From contig CAWFPJ010000001.1 of the NCBI GenBank assembly GCA_963817515.1, positions 124,001-188,000 on the forward strand: 64,000 nucleotides of DNA, written 5' to 3'. Each line of letters starts with the position of its first letter. Position 1 is the stretch's first letter. The position numbers and the translations under genes are program-made. Shown piece by piece: positions 10,647-18,644 of the stretch. Below the pieces are notes generated by a model that was given only the letters and a program-made list of their open reading frames with translations, was not told the origin of the DNA and did no database searches. This DNA is from DATMNI01 sp963817515. GTDB taxonomy: Bacteria > Acidobacteriota > Terriglobia > Bryobacterales > Bryobacteraceae.

Positions 10647-10802
10647 AACCGCAGAGACGCTGAGCCGCGGAGCAAAACGCAGAGACGGAAAGCCGGATAA
10701 TCATTCCGGGACTACGCACCCTGAATGAGCTCTGAATGCGACCTGCCGAAAACCTCAACGGTGTCTCCGCGCTTGCCTCCGCGACTCAGCGTCTCTGCGG
10801 TT
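10647..10802. repeat. Perfect 18-bp inverted repeat bounding 156 bp
   Basis: AACCGCAGAGACGCTGAG at 10647-10664 recurs as its exact reverse complement at 10785-10802. The arms bracket the whole gap between the S41 protease and folD. Similar CGCAGAGACGC-rich palindromes are common intergenic repeats in bacteria; it could be a small non-autonomous element. No ORF lies inside. Confidence 0.65.
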
Positions 10803-10825
10803 AATGCCAGTTATCATAAAAGAGA

Positions 10826-11761
10826 ATGCCGCGAATTCTGGACGGACATCGAGTTGGCGAAGATATCAAGAACGAGCTGAAACCGCGCGTAGCCGCACTC
10901 GCCGCCAAAGGGCGTCCGCCAGGCTTGGCGGTAGTGCTGGCGGGGCACAATCCGGCATCCGAAATCTACGTTCGACATAAAGTAAAAGCCTGCCAGGCCC
11001 TGGGCATCCACTCCGAATCCATCACGCCGCCCGAGTCCATCACCACCGAAGAACTGCTGGCCGTGGTGGAAGAGTTGAACGCGCGCGAGGAGATCGATGG
11101 CATCCTGGTGCAACTTCCGCTGCCGCGCCAGGTAGACAGCAAACGCATTCTGCTGGCGGTATCGCCCGCCAAAGACGTGGATGGTTTTCACCCCTGCAAC
11201 GTCGGCAGGTTGGTGGCCGGGCTCCCCGGTCCGCGCGCCTGTACGCCCGCGGGCATTATTGAACTGCTCAAGCGGTCGCAGATCGAGATCGCCGGCAAGC
11301 GCGCGGTGGTGGTGGGCCGCAGCGATATCGTGGGCAAGCCCATCGCCATCCTGCTGCTGCACAACCACGCCACCGTGACCATCTGCCATTCCAGAACGCC
11401 CGATCTGGCCGCGGTCTGCCGTGAGGGCGATATCCTGGTTGCGGCCATCGGGCGCGCCGCCATGATCACCGGCGACTTTATCAAGCCGGGCGCCACGGTA
11501 ATCGACGTCGGCACCAATCGCATCGAGAACCGCGAGGAAGTGGCGCGGCTTTTCCGCAACTCCGGGGACAAACTGGCGACCTTCGACAAACGGGGCAATT
11601 TGCTGGTTGGCGACGTGCATCCGCTGGATGTGATCGAGAAGGCTTCCGCCTACACTCCGGTTCCGGGCGGCGTAGGCCCCCTCACCATCGCCATGTTGAT
11701 GGTCAACACGGTGGCTTCAGCGGAGCGGGCCTTAGCGGAGCGCGGCGTGGTTCTATGCTGA
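10826..11761 (+). CDS. folD: Bifunctional methylenetetrahydrofolate dehydrogenase / methenyltetrahydrofolate cyclohydrolase
   Basis: FolD interconverts 5,10-methylene- and 10-formyl-tetrahydrofolate in one-carbon metabolism, using NADP. The 311-residue protein has the active-site Lys in IYVRHKVKACQALGI, the substrate segment LVQLPLPRQVD followed by PAKDVDGFHP, the nucleotide-binding GRSDIVGKPIAILLL, and the signature TPVPGGVGPLTIAML. The C-terminus runs slightly past the usual end. TATCATAAA lies just before the ATG and may be part of the promoter. Purine synthesis (purH, end of the window) uses its 10-formyl product. Confidence 0.95.
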   Translation: MPRILDGHRVGEDIKNELKPRVAALAAKGRPPGLAVVLAGHNPASEIYVRHKVKACQALGIHSESITPPESITTEELLAVVEELNAREEIDGILVQLPLPRQVDSKRILLAVSPAKDVDGFHPCNVGRLVAGLPGPRACTPAGIIELLKRSQIEIAGKRAVVVGRSDIVGKPIAILLLHNHATVTICHSRTPDLAAVCREGDILVAAIGRAAMITGDFIKPGATVIDVGTNRIENREEVARLFRNSGDKLATFDKRGNLLVGDVHPLDVIEKASAYTPVPGGVGPLTIAMLMVNTVASAERALAERGVVLC

Positions 11762-11768
11762 AGAGCGT

Positions 11769-12380
11769 ATGCTGAAGGTGGGGCTGACGGGCGGATTGGC
11801 TTGCGGAAAATCCTTTGTCGGGGAGGCGTTGGCGGGCTATGGCTGCCTTCTCATCCGGGCCGACGAACTTGGCCACGAAGTGCTGGCCCCCGGGGGAGAG
11901 GCGTACGAACCGGTGGTGAAAGAATTCGGCCGCGACATACTGACCGGGGACGGTTCCGGCGCCATCGACCGGCGCGAACTGGCAGCCCGCGTATTCGGCT
12001 CGCCCGAACGGCTGGCCCGGCTGAACGCGCTGGTACACCCGTTCGTGTTCCGCCGCGAAGAGGATTTGGTCGCTGCCTTTGCCGAACGCGAGCCCGGCGG
12101 AATTGCGGTGGTGGAGGCCGCCATTTTGATCGAGACCGGAAGCTATGAACGCTTCGACCGCCTGATTCTGGTAACCTGCACCGAAGCGCAGCAGGTGGAA
12201 CGGGCCATGCGTCGCGACGGCGCCGTGGAGCAGGACGTCCGCGCCCGCCTGAGCCGCCAGATGCCGCTGGACGCCAAACGAAAATTCGCCGATTTCGTCA
12301 TAGATACATCCGGGTCCAAAGGGGATACACTACGGCAAACCCGGGCCGTCTACGAATCACTACGGAGAATCCAACCATGA
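11769..12380 (+). CDS. coaE: Dephospho-CoA kinase
   Basis: CoaE phosphorylates the 3'-hydroxyl of dephospho-CoA, the last step of coenzyme A synthesis. The 203-residue length is typical. The P-loop GLTGGLACGKSFV opens the protein, ADELGHEVL follows with the catalytic Asp, and VHPFVFRREED and VVEAAILIETG match the family; LILVTC precedes the lid. It starts seven bases after the folD stop, and its own stop overlaps the start of the next gene (ATGA), so folD, coaE and the HtrA-like gene probably form one transcript. Confidence 0.92.
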   Translation: MLKVGLTGGLACGKSFVGEALAGYGCLLIRADELGHEVLAPGGEAYEPVVKEFGRDILTGDGSGAIDRRELAARVFGSPERLARLNALVHPFVFRREEDLVAAFAEREPGGIAVVEAAILIETGSYERFDRLILVTCTEAQQVERAMRRDGAVEQDVRARLSRQMPLDAKRKFADFVIDTSGSKGDTLRQTRAVYESLRRIQP

Positions 12381-13528
12381 GAGTTCTGCGACCGTTCCTG
12401 TGGGCAGCCGTCCTGGCAGCCGCGTTTCTGTATGTCACTTCCGTGGCGCATTGGGATATCGGGCGCGTATTGCAGCCGGTCAGCAACGTCACCCACTCGT
12501 GGAGCGAGCCGGCCAGCGCCGCTACCGCCACCAGTTTTTCGCCGGATGAACAGAACAACATCGACGTCTACAAAGCGTCCAGCGAGGCCACGGTTTACAT
12601 TACGTCCACCGTCTATCGCGAGGACTTCTTTTTCCGCGTCTACCCGGCCGAAGGCACCGGTTCCGGCTTCATCATCAACCCCGGAGGTGAAATCCTTACC
12701 AATAACCATGTAGTGAATGGCAACGCGCAGTTGACTGTCACGCTGTCGGACAAAAAGGTTTATAAGGCGAAAGTTCTGGGCACTGACCCGCGCAATGACC
12801 TGGCGCTGATCAAGATCGATGCCGGAAAGAAACTCCCTGCGCTTCGTTTGGGCGATTCCGAGCATCTGGTGGTAGGCCAGAAAGTGCTCGCCATCGGAAA
12901 TCCGTTCCAATTTCAGGGCACCCTGACCACCGGGATCGTGAGTTCTCTCAACCGCAGCATTCAGACCGAGGAGAGCACCCGCCTGGAAGGCATGATCCAG
13001 ACCGATGCGGCGATCAATCCGGGCAACAGCGGCGGCCCCCTGATGGATTCTCACGGCAACGTGATCGGCATCAACACCGCGATCTACGGCCAGCAGGGCA
13101 GCATCGGCATCGGTTTTGCCATGCCCATTGCGCGCGCCAAGGCCATGCTGGAGGAGTTTCAGGCGCACGGCAAAATCTCGCGCCCGGTGCTTGGCGTGCG
13201 TACGGTTTACGTGGCCGGCGATCTGGCTGAAATGCTGCAGCTTCCGGCGAGTGGCGGGCTTCTGGTTCAGAGTGTGGAGCGTGGTTCGCCCGCCGCCGAA
13301 TCGGGCTTGCGGGGCCCCACCCGCGTGGTTATTGTCGGCAACTATCAATTGGGAATCGGCGGCGATCTGATTACAGCGGCCGATGGCCAGACCATCGACA
13401 GCAATGAAACCTGGACGCGTTTAATGTCCCGGAAACGCGGCGGCGAGATGCTGGAATTAACCATCTATCGCGGCAGCCGCAGTGAAAAAGTAAAATTGAA
13501 ACTCGGCGAAGCTCCGCAGCAACTCTAG
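12377..13528 (+). CDS. HtrA/Deg-type serine protease with one PDZ domain
   Basis: This is a membrane-anchored or exported trypsin-fold protease for envelope protein quality control. The N-terminus has one hydrophobic segment (residues 6-24). The catalytic triad is visible: His in ILTNNHVVNG, Asp in DPRNDLALIKI and Ser in INPGNSGGPLMD. A single PDZ domain (about residues 275-380, starting near GGLLVQSVERGSPAAESG) follows. At 383 residues it matches the DegS/HhoA size. The ATG overlaps the coaE stop. A second, longer HtrA-like gene lies at 28.3 kb. Confidence 0.9.
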   Translation: MRVLRPFLWAAVLAAAFLYVTSVAHWDIGRVLQPVSNVTHSWSEPASAATATSFSPDEQNNIDVYKASSEATVYITSTVYREDFFFRVYPAEGTGSGFIINPGGEILTNNHVVNGNAQLTVTLSDKKVYKAKVLGTDPRNDLALIKIDAGKKLPALRLGDSEHLVVGQKVLAIGNPFQFQGTLTTGIVSSLNRSIQTEESTRLEGMIQTDAAINPGNSGGPLMDSHGNVIGINTAIYGQQGSIGIGFAMPIARAKAMLEEFQAHGKISRPVLGVRTVYVAGDLAEMLQLPASGGLLVQSVERGSPAAESGLRGPTRVVIVGNYQLGIGGDLITAADGQTIDSNETWTRLMSRKRGGEMLELTIYRGSRSEKVKLKLGEAPQQL

Positions 13529-13614
13529 GAGGCGACTGAGGTCGGGAACCTAATGCCCAGGGGCGGGGGACCGAATGCCAGGGCCCCCCTTGACCACCCG
13601 GCCCCTCCTTCCTC

Positions 13615-13836
13615 TTATGCAGTCGCGGCGCTTTTCGGAGCGGCCTCAGCCGCCTGTACTTTGTTCTTGCTGCCCGGCGGCCTTCCGCGACGTTTCGGCG
13701 CTACTTCAGACATCCAGGATGGCGGCCTTCCGCGGCGGCGCCCACGCCCCAGTGCTAACCTCTCCAGGCTGACGATCGCTTCCTCAATTTGTTGTCTCTC
13801 CGCTTTCAATTCGGTAAGAATTTTACTGACATCCAT
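13615..13836 (-). CDS. Small AT-hook-like basic protein
   Basis: The start ATG at 13836 is preceded by GGGAGGG at a suitable distance; an upstream in-frame start at 13953 is less likely. The 73-residue protein has a short helical N-terminus (MDVSKILTELKAERQQIEEA) followed by two AT-hook-like cores, RRRGRPP and KRRGRPPGSKNK, and an Ala/Lys tail. AT hooks bind the minor groove of AT-rich DNA, so it may be a small nucleoid or regulatory protein; that is inference. It is convergent with the upstream protease gene. Confidence 0.7.
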   Translation of the reverse strand: MDVSKILTELKAERQQIEEAIVSLERLALGRGRRRGRPPSWMSEVAPKRRGRPPGSKNKVQAAEAAPKSAATA

Positions 13837-13910
13837 TTTTGCCGCCCTCCCCAGCCGGCCGCGGTACTGACTCCGCGCCGAAATCCCCAAGAACGTTCCT
13901 TGACGATAAA

Positions 13911-13916
13911 AGTATA
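13911..13916 (-). promoter_or_regulatory. -10-like box for the AT-hook gene
   Basis: On the minus strand TATACT lies about 75 bases before the ATG at 13836, in an AT-rich stretch that contrasts with the surrounding GC-rich DNA. The near-palindrome at 13888-13902 sits just downstream of it. Confidence 0.35.
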
Positions 13917-14012
13917 CACTCTGATTTTCACCCGATTCTCGTTTATTTAGCAAGCTAATATTTGGGGATTAAAGTATCAATTTAAATGAGTCTAAAGTAC
14001 TGCCTGGTTAGC

Positions 14013-15398
14013 CTAGTACGTGTGTGAGGTCAGGTCTGCTTTGGTACGTTTCTTCCAATAAAAATAGAATGGGATGCCAATAACGATCAATCCAATCCCA
14101 ATAGCCGATTCACGGGGCCGGTCAAAGGCTGTGGAGACTACTAATATGGATGCGCCAATAATGAAAAGTACTGGTACAAGCGGATAGCCGAGGGTCCGGT
14201 ACGGACGCACCAGGTCGGGCCGCTTTTTTCGAAGAACCAGTACCGCGGCCGCCGTCATGCCGTACAGAATCCAACTGGCGAAGATCACCAGGTTGAACAA
14301 GTCATCGTACTTTCCCGAAAGAACCAGCAGGCACGACCAGCCGCTCAAAACCAGAATGGACACGCCTGGCGTGTGGTATTTCGGGTTCACCCGCGCAATC
14401 GCGGAGAAGAACAACCCATCCCTGGCCGCCGCGTAGGGCACTCTTGAGCCAGTCAGAATGGAACCGTTGAGCGCCGCAAAAATACTAATCATGGCGGCGA
14501 TAGAGACCGCACTTGCACCGGGCGCGCCAAAAATCTTGCCCATCATGTCCCCGGCAACCCTGGTGCTGGCAGCAACTTCCTGGGCCGCCATTACGTGAAA
14601 ATACGCACAATTCGCCAGTAAATAAATGGCGATTACGCAAAGCGTTCCGCCAATTAAGGCGCGCGGCAGGTTCCTTTGCGGCTCTTTGATCTCGGAAGAA
14701 ACCATGCTCACATTGTTCCATCCGTCATAGGCCCAGAGGGCGGCGACCAGCGCCGCGATGAATCCGGCGAACGTTAACGGTGCCACGGCAGCGGTCGACG
14801 GCATATGGGGTTTGCCGAAGAACAGGCCGGCGACGATAATAAACCCGATGAGCGCAACCTTGATAAATGTTACCGCCACCTGGACATTACCCCCGAGTTT
14901 TACCCCGTAATAGTTGAGCCACGCCAGCGAAAGAATCAGCACGATACCGAATAACTGGCCATAGCGGATCTCAAGAGGGCCTCCCTGCGGACCGATGGGG
15001 AGCGGAACGGAAAAGAATACTGTATCCAAAGATGCAAAAAAGTTCGTCAGGTAAAGGAAGAATCCAGTGGCAAGAGTCGCAATGGATCCGCTTTTTGCGA
15101 CCCACATTTGCGTCCAACTATATAAGAAGCCCCAAAGCGGCCCATAGGCTTCGCGCAGAAAGGCATATTCGCCTCCGGCTTCCGGCAGCGCCGCCGCCAG
15201 TTCCGCATAGCTGAGGGCTCCGGCGAGCGAGAGCAGGCCGCCCACCACCCAGACCAGAAACACAATTTCCACCGAGCCCACCCGTTGGATCATGGTGCGC
15301 GGAACCAGGAAGATTCCGCTGCCAATCACCGTTCCCACCACGATAGAGGCCGCGGCCCAGGGTCCCAACGCACGTTTCAATTCCGAAATCTTTTCCAT
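14013..15398 (-). CDS. Amino acid permease, APC superfamily
   Basis: A 461-residue inner-membrane transporter with about twelve helices. I chose the ATG at 15398 because the family motif begins right after it: LKRALGPWAAASIVVGTVIG then SGIFLVPRTM, the unwound helix-1 substrate site. Longer upstream reading has no membrane-protein character. GPLWGFLYSWTQ and YDGWNNVSMVSSEI are further APC features. The substrate, probably an amino acid, cannot be fixed. It lies 68 bases downstream of the sodium symporter gene on the same strand, so the two are likely co-transcribed. Confidence 0.88.
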   Translation of the reverse strand: MEKISELKRALGPWAAASIVVGTVIGSGIFLVPRTMIQRVGSVEIVFLVWVVGGLLSLAGALSYAELAAALPEAGGEYAFLREAYGPLWGFLYSWTQMWVAKSGSIATLATGFFLYLTNFFASLDTVFFSVPLPIGPQGGPLEIRYGQLFGIVLILSLAWLNYYGVKLGGNVQVAVTFIKVALIGFIIVAGLFFGKPHMPSTAAVAPLTFAGFIAALVAALWAYDGWNNVSMVSSEIKEPQRNLPRALIGGTLCVIAIYLLANCAYFHVMAAQEVAASTRVAGDMMGKIFGAPGASAVSIAAMISIFAALNGSILTGSRVPYAAARDGLFFSAIARVNPKYHTPGVSILVLSGWSCLLVLSGKYDDLFNLVIFASWILYGMTAAAVLVLRKKRPDLVRPYRTLGYPLVPVLFIIGASILVVSTAFDRPRESAIGIGLIVIGIPFYFYWKKRTKADLTSHTY

Positions 15399-15466
15399 AA
15401 TCGATGTCTGCCTTTCGCATGGCCGATTGACCCTCGGCCGCAGGTTGCCAACCTGCCCCCTCGTGG

Positions 15467-16939
15467 CTACTCTGTCCGCCGCTGAAAAAGCGAAGCCAAC
15501 AATCCTACGCCAAACGTCACCACGGTCCCGATCAGCACATACCACGTGAAGGCGATGGGCGTCCGAAAATTCACATAAAGAATGGTGCCCAGTCCAGCCG
15601 CCACACCTGCCATGGCAGCCCATTCACGCGGCTTCGTGGTCAGAACTCCCAGCAGAAAAACTCCCAGGAGCGCCCCCATCGGAATCGAGCCGATGGTCAG
15701 CCCCGCCTCCAGCACCGACTTCGAGTGGCGCGCCACAATCGCGATGGCCAGCAGCACCAGGCCCCAGACGACCGTCGCCCAGCGCGCCAACTGCACCGAA
15801 CTCGCGTCGGTCGCTGCCTTGGACCGGACGCGATAAAAGTCCACGACCGTAGTGGAAGCCAGCGAATTCAGCGCCGCGCTCAAGTTTGCCATGGCGGCCG
15901 CCAGAATGGCCGCGATGATCAGCCCAGCCATCCCGGGCGGCATCTGGTTCCAGACAAATTCCGGGTAAATGCGATCTCTCTGCGCCGGCGCCGCCAGATG
16001 ATGATCACCGTAGTATACGAACAGTAGAACCCCAATCAGGAGGAAGAGCACAAACTGCACCAGAATCACGCACCAGCTGCTCATCAGCGCGATCCGGCTC
16101 TGGCGCTCATCGCGGGCGCTCAACAGGCGCTGCACCATAAGCTGATCGGTGCCGTGGGTAGCGGTAGTGAGGAAGCAACCACCTGCCACGCCGGCCCAAA
16201 AGCTGTACTTGCGCGAGAAGAACTCCATAGTCGGTGCAAAGCGGAAATCGAAAATCGTGAATGCGTGGGCCGCGCCAGCCACCGCCGATACGTGGGCCCA
16301 GCCGCCCGGAATGTTCCCCAGGATTACCACGAAACTGGCGATGGCGCCAATCACGTACAGGCTCATCTGCACCACATCGGTCCAGATCACAGCTGTCATG
16401 CCGCCCTCGAACGTGTAAAACAGCGTCAGCAGAACGATGAGCACGATGGAAGCGATTTCGCCGGTCTCGGCGTTCAGCGCCCTGAACCAGGCGAAGGTTC
16501 CCAGCACGATCGAAATTACCAGGGAGATGGCAAAGACCCGTACACCTTCAGCCATGGCACGCGTCACTAAAAATATACCGGCGGTGAGCCTGCGAATGCG
16601 TTCGCCGAACCGGCGCCGCATCAGCTCGTAGGCGGTGAACATCTCTCCACGAAAATAGTGCGGCAGAAACAAAAGTGAAATTACGACGCGGGCCAGCAGG
16701 TACCCCAGCACGATCTGGAGGAAACCCAGGTTGCCGCCGAAGGCCAGGCTGGGCGTGCCGACAATGGTCAAAGTGCTGGTCTCGGCTGAGACGATGGAGA
16801 GGCTGATGGCCCACCACGGCGCTGTCCGGCCGCCCAGGAAGTAGTCGCGCAGGCTCTTTTGGCCGCGGCTGAACCGGGCCCCGAACAGAGTGATGGCCAC
16901 AAGGTAAAGCACAATGATCGCCAGATCGATGTCATGCAT
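15467..16939 (-). CDS. Sodium:solute symporter (SSS family)
   Basis: The protein has about thirteen membrane helices and the SSS layout: IDLAIIVLYLVAITLFGARF in helix 1, FLGGRTAPWWAISLSIVSAE next (sodium and substrate binding in this family), and GGMTAVIWTDVVQ further on. Length is about 490 residues. The start is uncertain: ATG at 16939 and ATG at 16960 are both possible, and neither has a strong ribosome-binding site. The solute is unknown; sugars, amino acids and organic acids are all used within the family. It is the first gene of a pair with the APC permease downstream. Confidence 0.85.
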   Translation of the reverse strand: MHDIDLAIIVLYLVAITLFGARFSRGQKSLRDYFLGGRTAPWWAISLSIVSAETSTLTIVGTPSLAFGGNLGFLQIVLGYLLARVVISLLFLPHYFRGEMFTAYELMRRRFGERIRRLTAGIFLVTRAMAEGVRVFAISLVISIVLGTFAWFRALNAETGEIASIVLIVLLTLFYTFEGGMTAVIWTDVVQMSLYVIGAIASFVVILGNIPGGWAHVSAVAGAAHAFTIFDFRFAPTMEFFSRKYSFWAGVAGGCFLTTATHGTDQLMVQRLLSARDERQSRIALMSSWCVILVQFVLFLLIGVLLFVYYGDHHLAAPAQRDRIYPEFVWNQMPPGMAGLIIAAILAAAMANLSAALNSLASTTVVDFYRVRSKAATDASSVQLARWATVVWGLVLLAIAIVARHSKSVLEAGLTIGSIPMGALLGVFLLGVLTTKPREWAAMAGVAAGLGTILYVNFRTPIAFTWYVLIGTVVTFGVGLLASLFQRRTE

Positions 16940-17139
16940 GGACTGAGCGACTTCCAGCATACCCTTGATCTGGTATGATCTGTGATTCGGAACCCGGAGA
17001 ACAGAAACGGTGTCGAATGAGTTGCGCCATGAAAACGGTTCGGCTATACTCCGCAAGTGTCACCCAGCAAGTGTCACCAAGCATTGGTGGCAGCCCGGTA
17101 CCAGTACCACGCCATGCTTGCGTGGGTGGATCGACCCGC

Positions 17140-17145
17140 TAGAAT
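17140..17145 (+). promoter_or_regulatory. -10-like box before the first secreted paralogue
   Basis: TAGAAT lies two bases before an in-frame ATG at 17148 but 32 bases before a GTG at 17178 that is preceded by AAGAGG. This spacing favours the GTG as the true start, since transcription would begin at or after the ATG. Confidence 0.4.
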
Positions 17146-17177
17146 AAATGAAAACGGAAAACAGGCAAGAGGCGCGC

Positions 17178-18563
17178 GTGGATTTTTATCGAACCATCAA
17201 GACGATTGCGGCTGCGGCCGTTATAAGTGCCTTCGCTTACACGGGGACAATAGAGTTGGCGCGGGCGCAGGCTCCGGCCGAGAAGAAGTGGAAGGCTCGG
17301 GAAGAATACGATCTCTTCACTGCGGCCAGCACAGACCTGACGGCCAACGGTTTCGCGAAGGCCATTACGGACCTGGATGCCTGGAAGCAAAAGTACGCCG
17401 AATCGGATTATAAGGATGCCCGCACTCTGATGTATGTGCAGGCTTATGCCGGAGCCGGGCAACAAGCCAAAGCCCTGGATACCGCGGCCGAATTGCTTTC
17501 GAAGGATCCCGCAGCAACGTTCAGCGATCCCGCCAGCGGGCCGCGGGATGTGCTCACATTGCTGTATACCACTACCGTCGCGATCCAGCAGACGCCCAAT
17601 CCGACGCCCGAAGAACTGGCTACCGGGGAAAAGGCTGCGCGGCAGTTGATGGATTTCGACAAGAAACCGCAGGGGGTTGCCGACGCCGCATGGCCGCAGG
17701 TGCGCGGACAGTTGCAGACCGCGGCTAAAGTCTCGATCCTTTCTATAGCGGTTCGCCCCGGCCAGGCTGCCATGGCGAAACAGCCGCCCGATTGCCCGGC
17801 CGCCGAAGAGGCCTATACCAAGGCGCTTCAGGCCAATCCGGACAGCTCTTTTGTGGCGTACGAACTGGCTAAGGCGCTGCGCTGCCAGCAGAAGGAGAAG
17901 CCGGAGAAAATCGCGCAGGCGATTTATGAATTCCAGCGCGCGGCTGTTATCGATCCCACGCTGGGCGACCCGAAGAGCGATCCCAAGAAAATTCAGACCT
18001 TCGCCGACAATGCTTACATCAATGTGCACGGCGGCAGCGACGGCCTGGATCAGCTCAAGCAGCAGGTGAAGCAATCGCCTTTGCCGCCGGCGGGTTTTAA
18101 AATCAAGACGGCTACCGAGATTGCGGCGGAAAAAGAGGCCGAGTTCGAGAAGACCAACCCGCAACTGGCTCTGTGGATGAAATTGAAGGGCGCACTTTCG
18201 GACACCAACGGTGAACAGTATTTCGCTGGAACGTTGAAGGACTCGGCTGTCCCGAAGCTCAAAGGCACGCTGGTGGAAGCCAAACCCGCCTGCCGCCCCA
18301 AGGAATTGCTGGTGGCCTTGCCCCTGCCGGATGCGCAGGGCGCCGCGCGCGCGGAAATTACTTTGAAGCTGGATAAGCCGATGACCGGAAAGCCGGAACT
18401 CAATACTGAATTTCAATGGGAGGGTGTCCCGTCGGCGTTCACGAAGGACCCGTTCATGATGACCATGGAGACCGAGACGGCCAAGGTGGAAGAGCTCAAG
18501 AGCTCACCGTGCGCCGCCGCAGCCCCGGCCCATAAGAAGAGTGCCGGCGCAAAGAAAAAATAG
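17178..18563 (+). CDS. Secreted protein of unknown function, tandem paralogue 1
   Basis: The GTG start aligns with the start of the next gene (DFYRTIKTIAAAAVISAF against QRLYRMFKGIVAVAAMSG); an ATG at 17148 is the alternative. A signal peptide ends near ARAQA. The mature part is mostly helical with TPR-like spacing (YAESDYKDARTLMYVQAYAG, AYTKALQANPDSSFVAYELA), and a C-terminal block, about residues 335-380, is nearly identical in the paralogue. The tail is basic (HKKSAGAKKK). I recognise no enzyme motif. It probably acts in the periplasm as a helical-repeat scaffold; that is inference. Confidence 0.75.
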   Translation: MDFYRTIKTIAAAAVISAFAYTGTIELARAQAPAEKKWKAREEYDLFTAASTDLTANGFAKAITDLDAWKQKYAESDYKDARTLMYVQAYAGAGQQAKALDTAAELLSKDPAATFSDPASGPRDVLTLLYTTTVAIQQTPNPTPEELATGEKAARQLMDFDKKPQGVADAAWPQVRGQLQTAAKVSILSIAVRPGQAAMAKQPPDCPAAEEAYTKALQANPDSSFVAYELAKALRCQQKEKPEKIAQAIYEFQRAAVIDPTLGDPKSDPKKIQTFADNAYINVHGGSDGLDQLKQQVKQSPLPPAGFKIKTATEIAAEKEAEFEKTNPQLALWMKLKGALSDTNGEQYFAGTLKDSAVPKLKGTLVEAKPACRPKELLVALPLPDAQGAARAEITLKLDKPMTGKPELNTEFQWEGVPSAFTKDPFMMTMETETAKVEELKSSPCAAAAPAHKKSAGAKKK

Positions 18564-18566
18564 GAA

Positions 18567-18614
18567 GGCCGCCGGCCAGTCGCGGCCTAGCAGCGCCGCA
18601 AGTCCGGCGCTACA
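18567..18614. repeat. Compound hairpins between the paralogues
   Basis: GGCCGC pairs with GCGGCC, and AGCGCCG at 18592-18598 pairs with CGGCGCT at 18605-18611 around a six-base loop. No T-run follows, so an intrinsic terminator is doubtful. A related GTAGCGCCGG motif occurs in the repeat at 20121-20197. The -10-like TACACT for the next gene overlaps its end. Confidence 0.45.
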
Positions 18615-18644
18615 CTGATAAGCGGATATAGGCAGGGAGGCGCA

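Noticed and set aside
13529..13614. GC-rich text after the HtrA gene as a terminator
   Set aside because: The G/C runs do not form a clean stem with a T-run.
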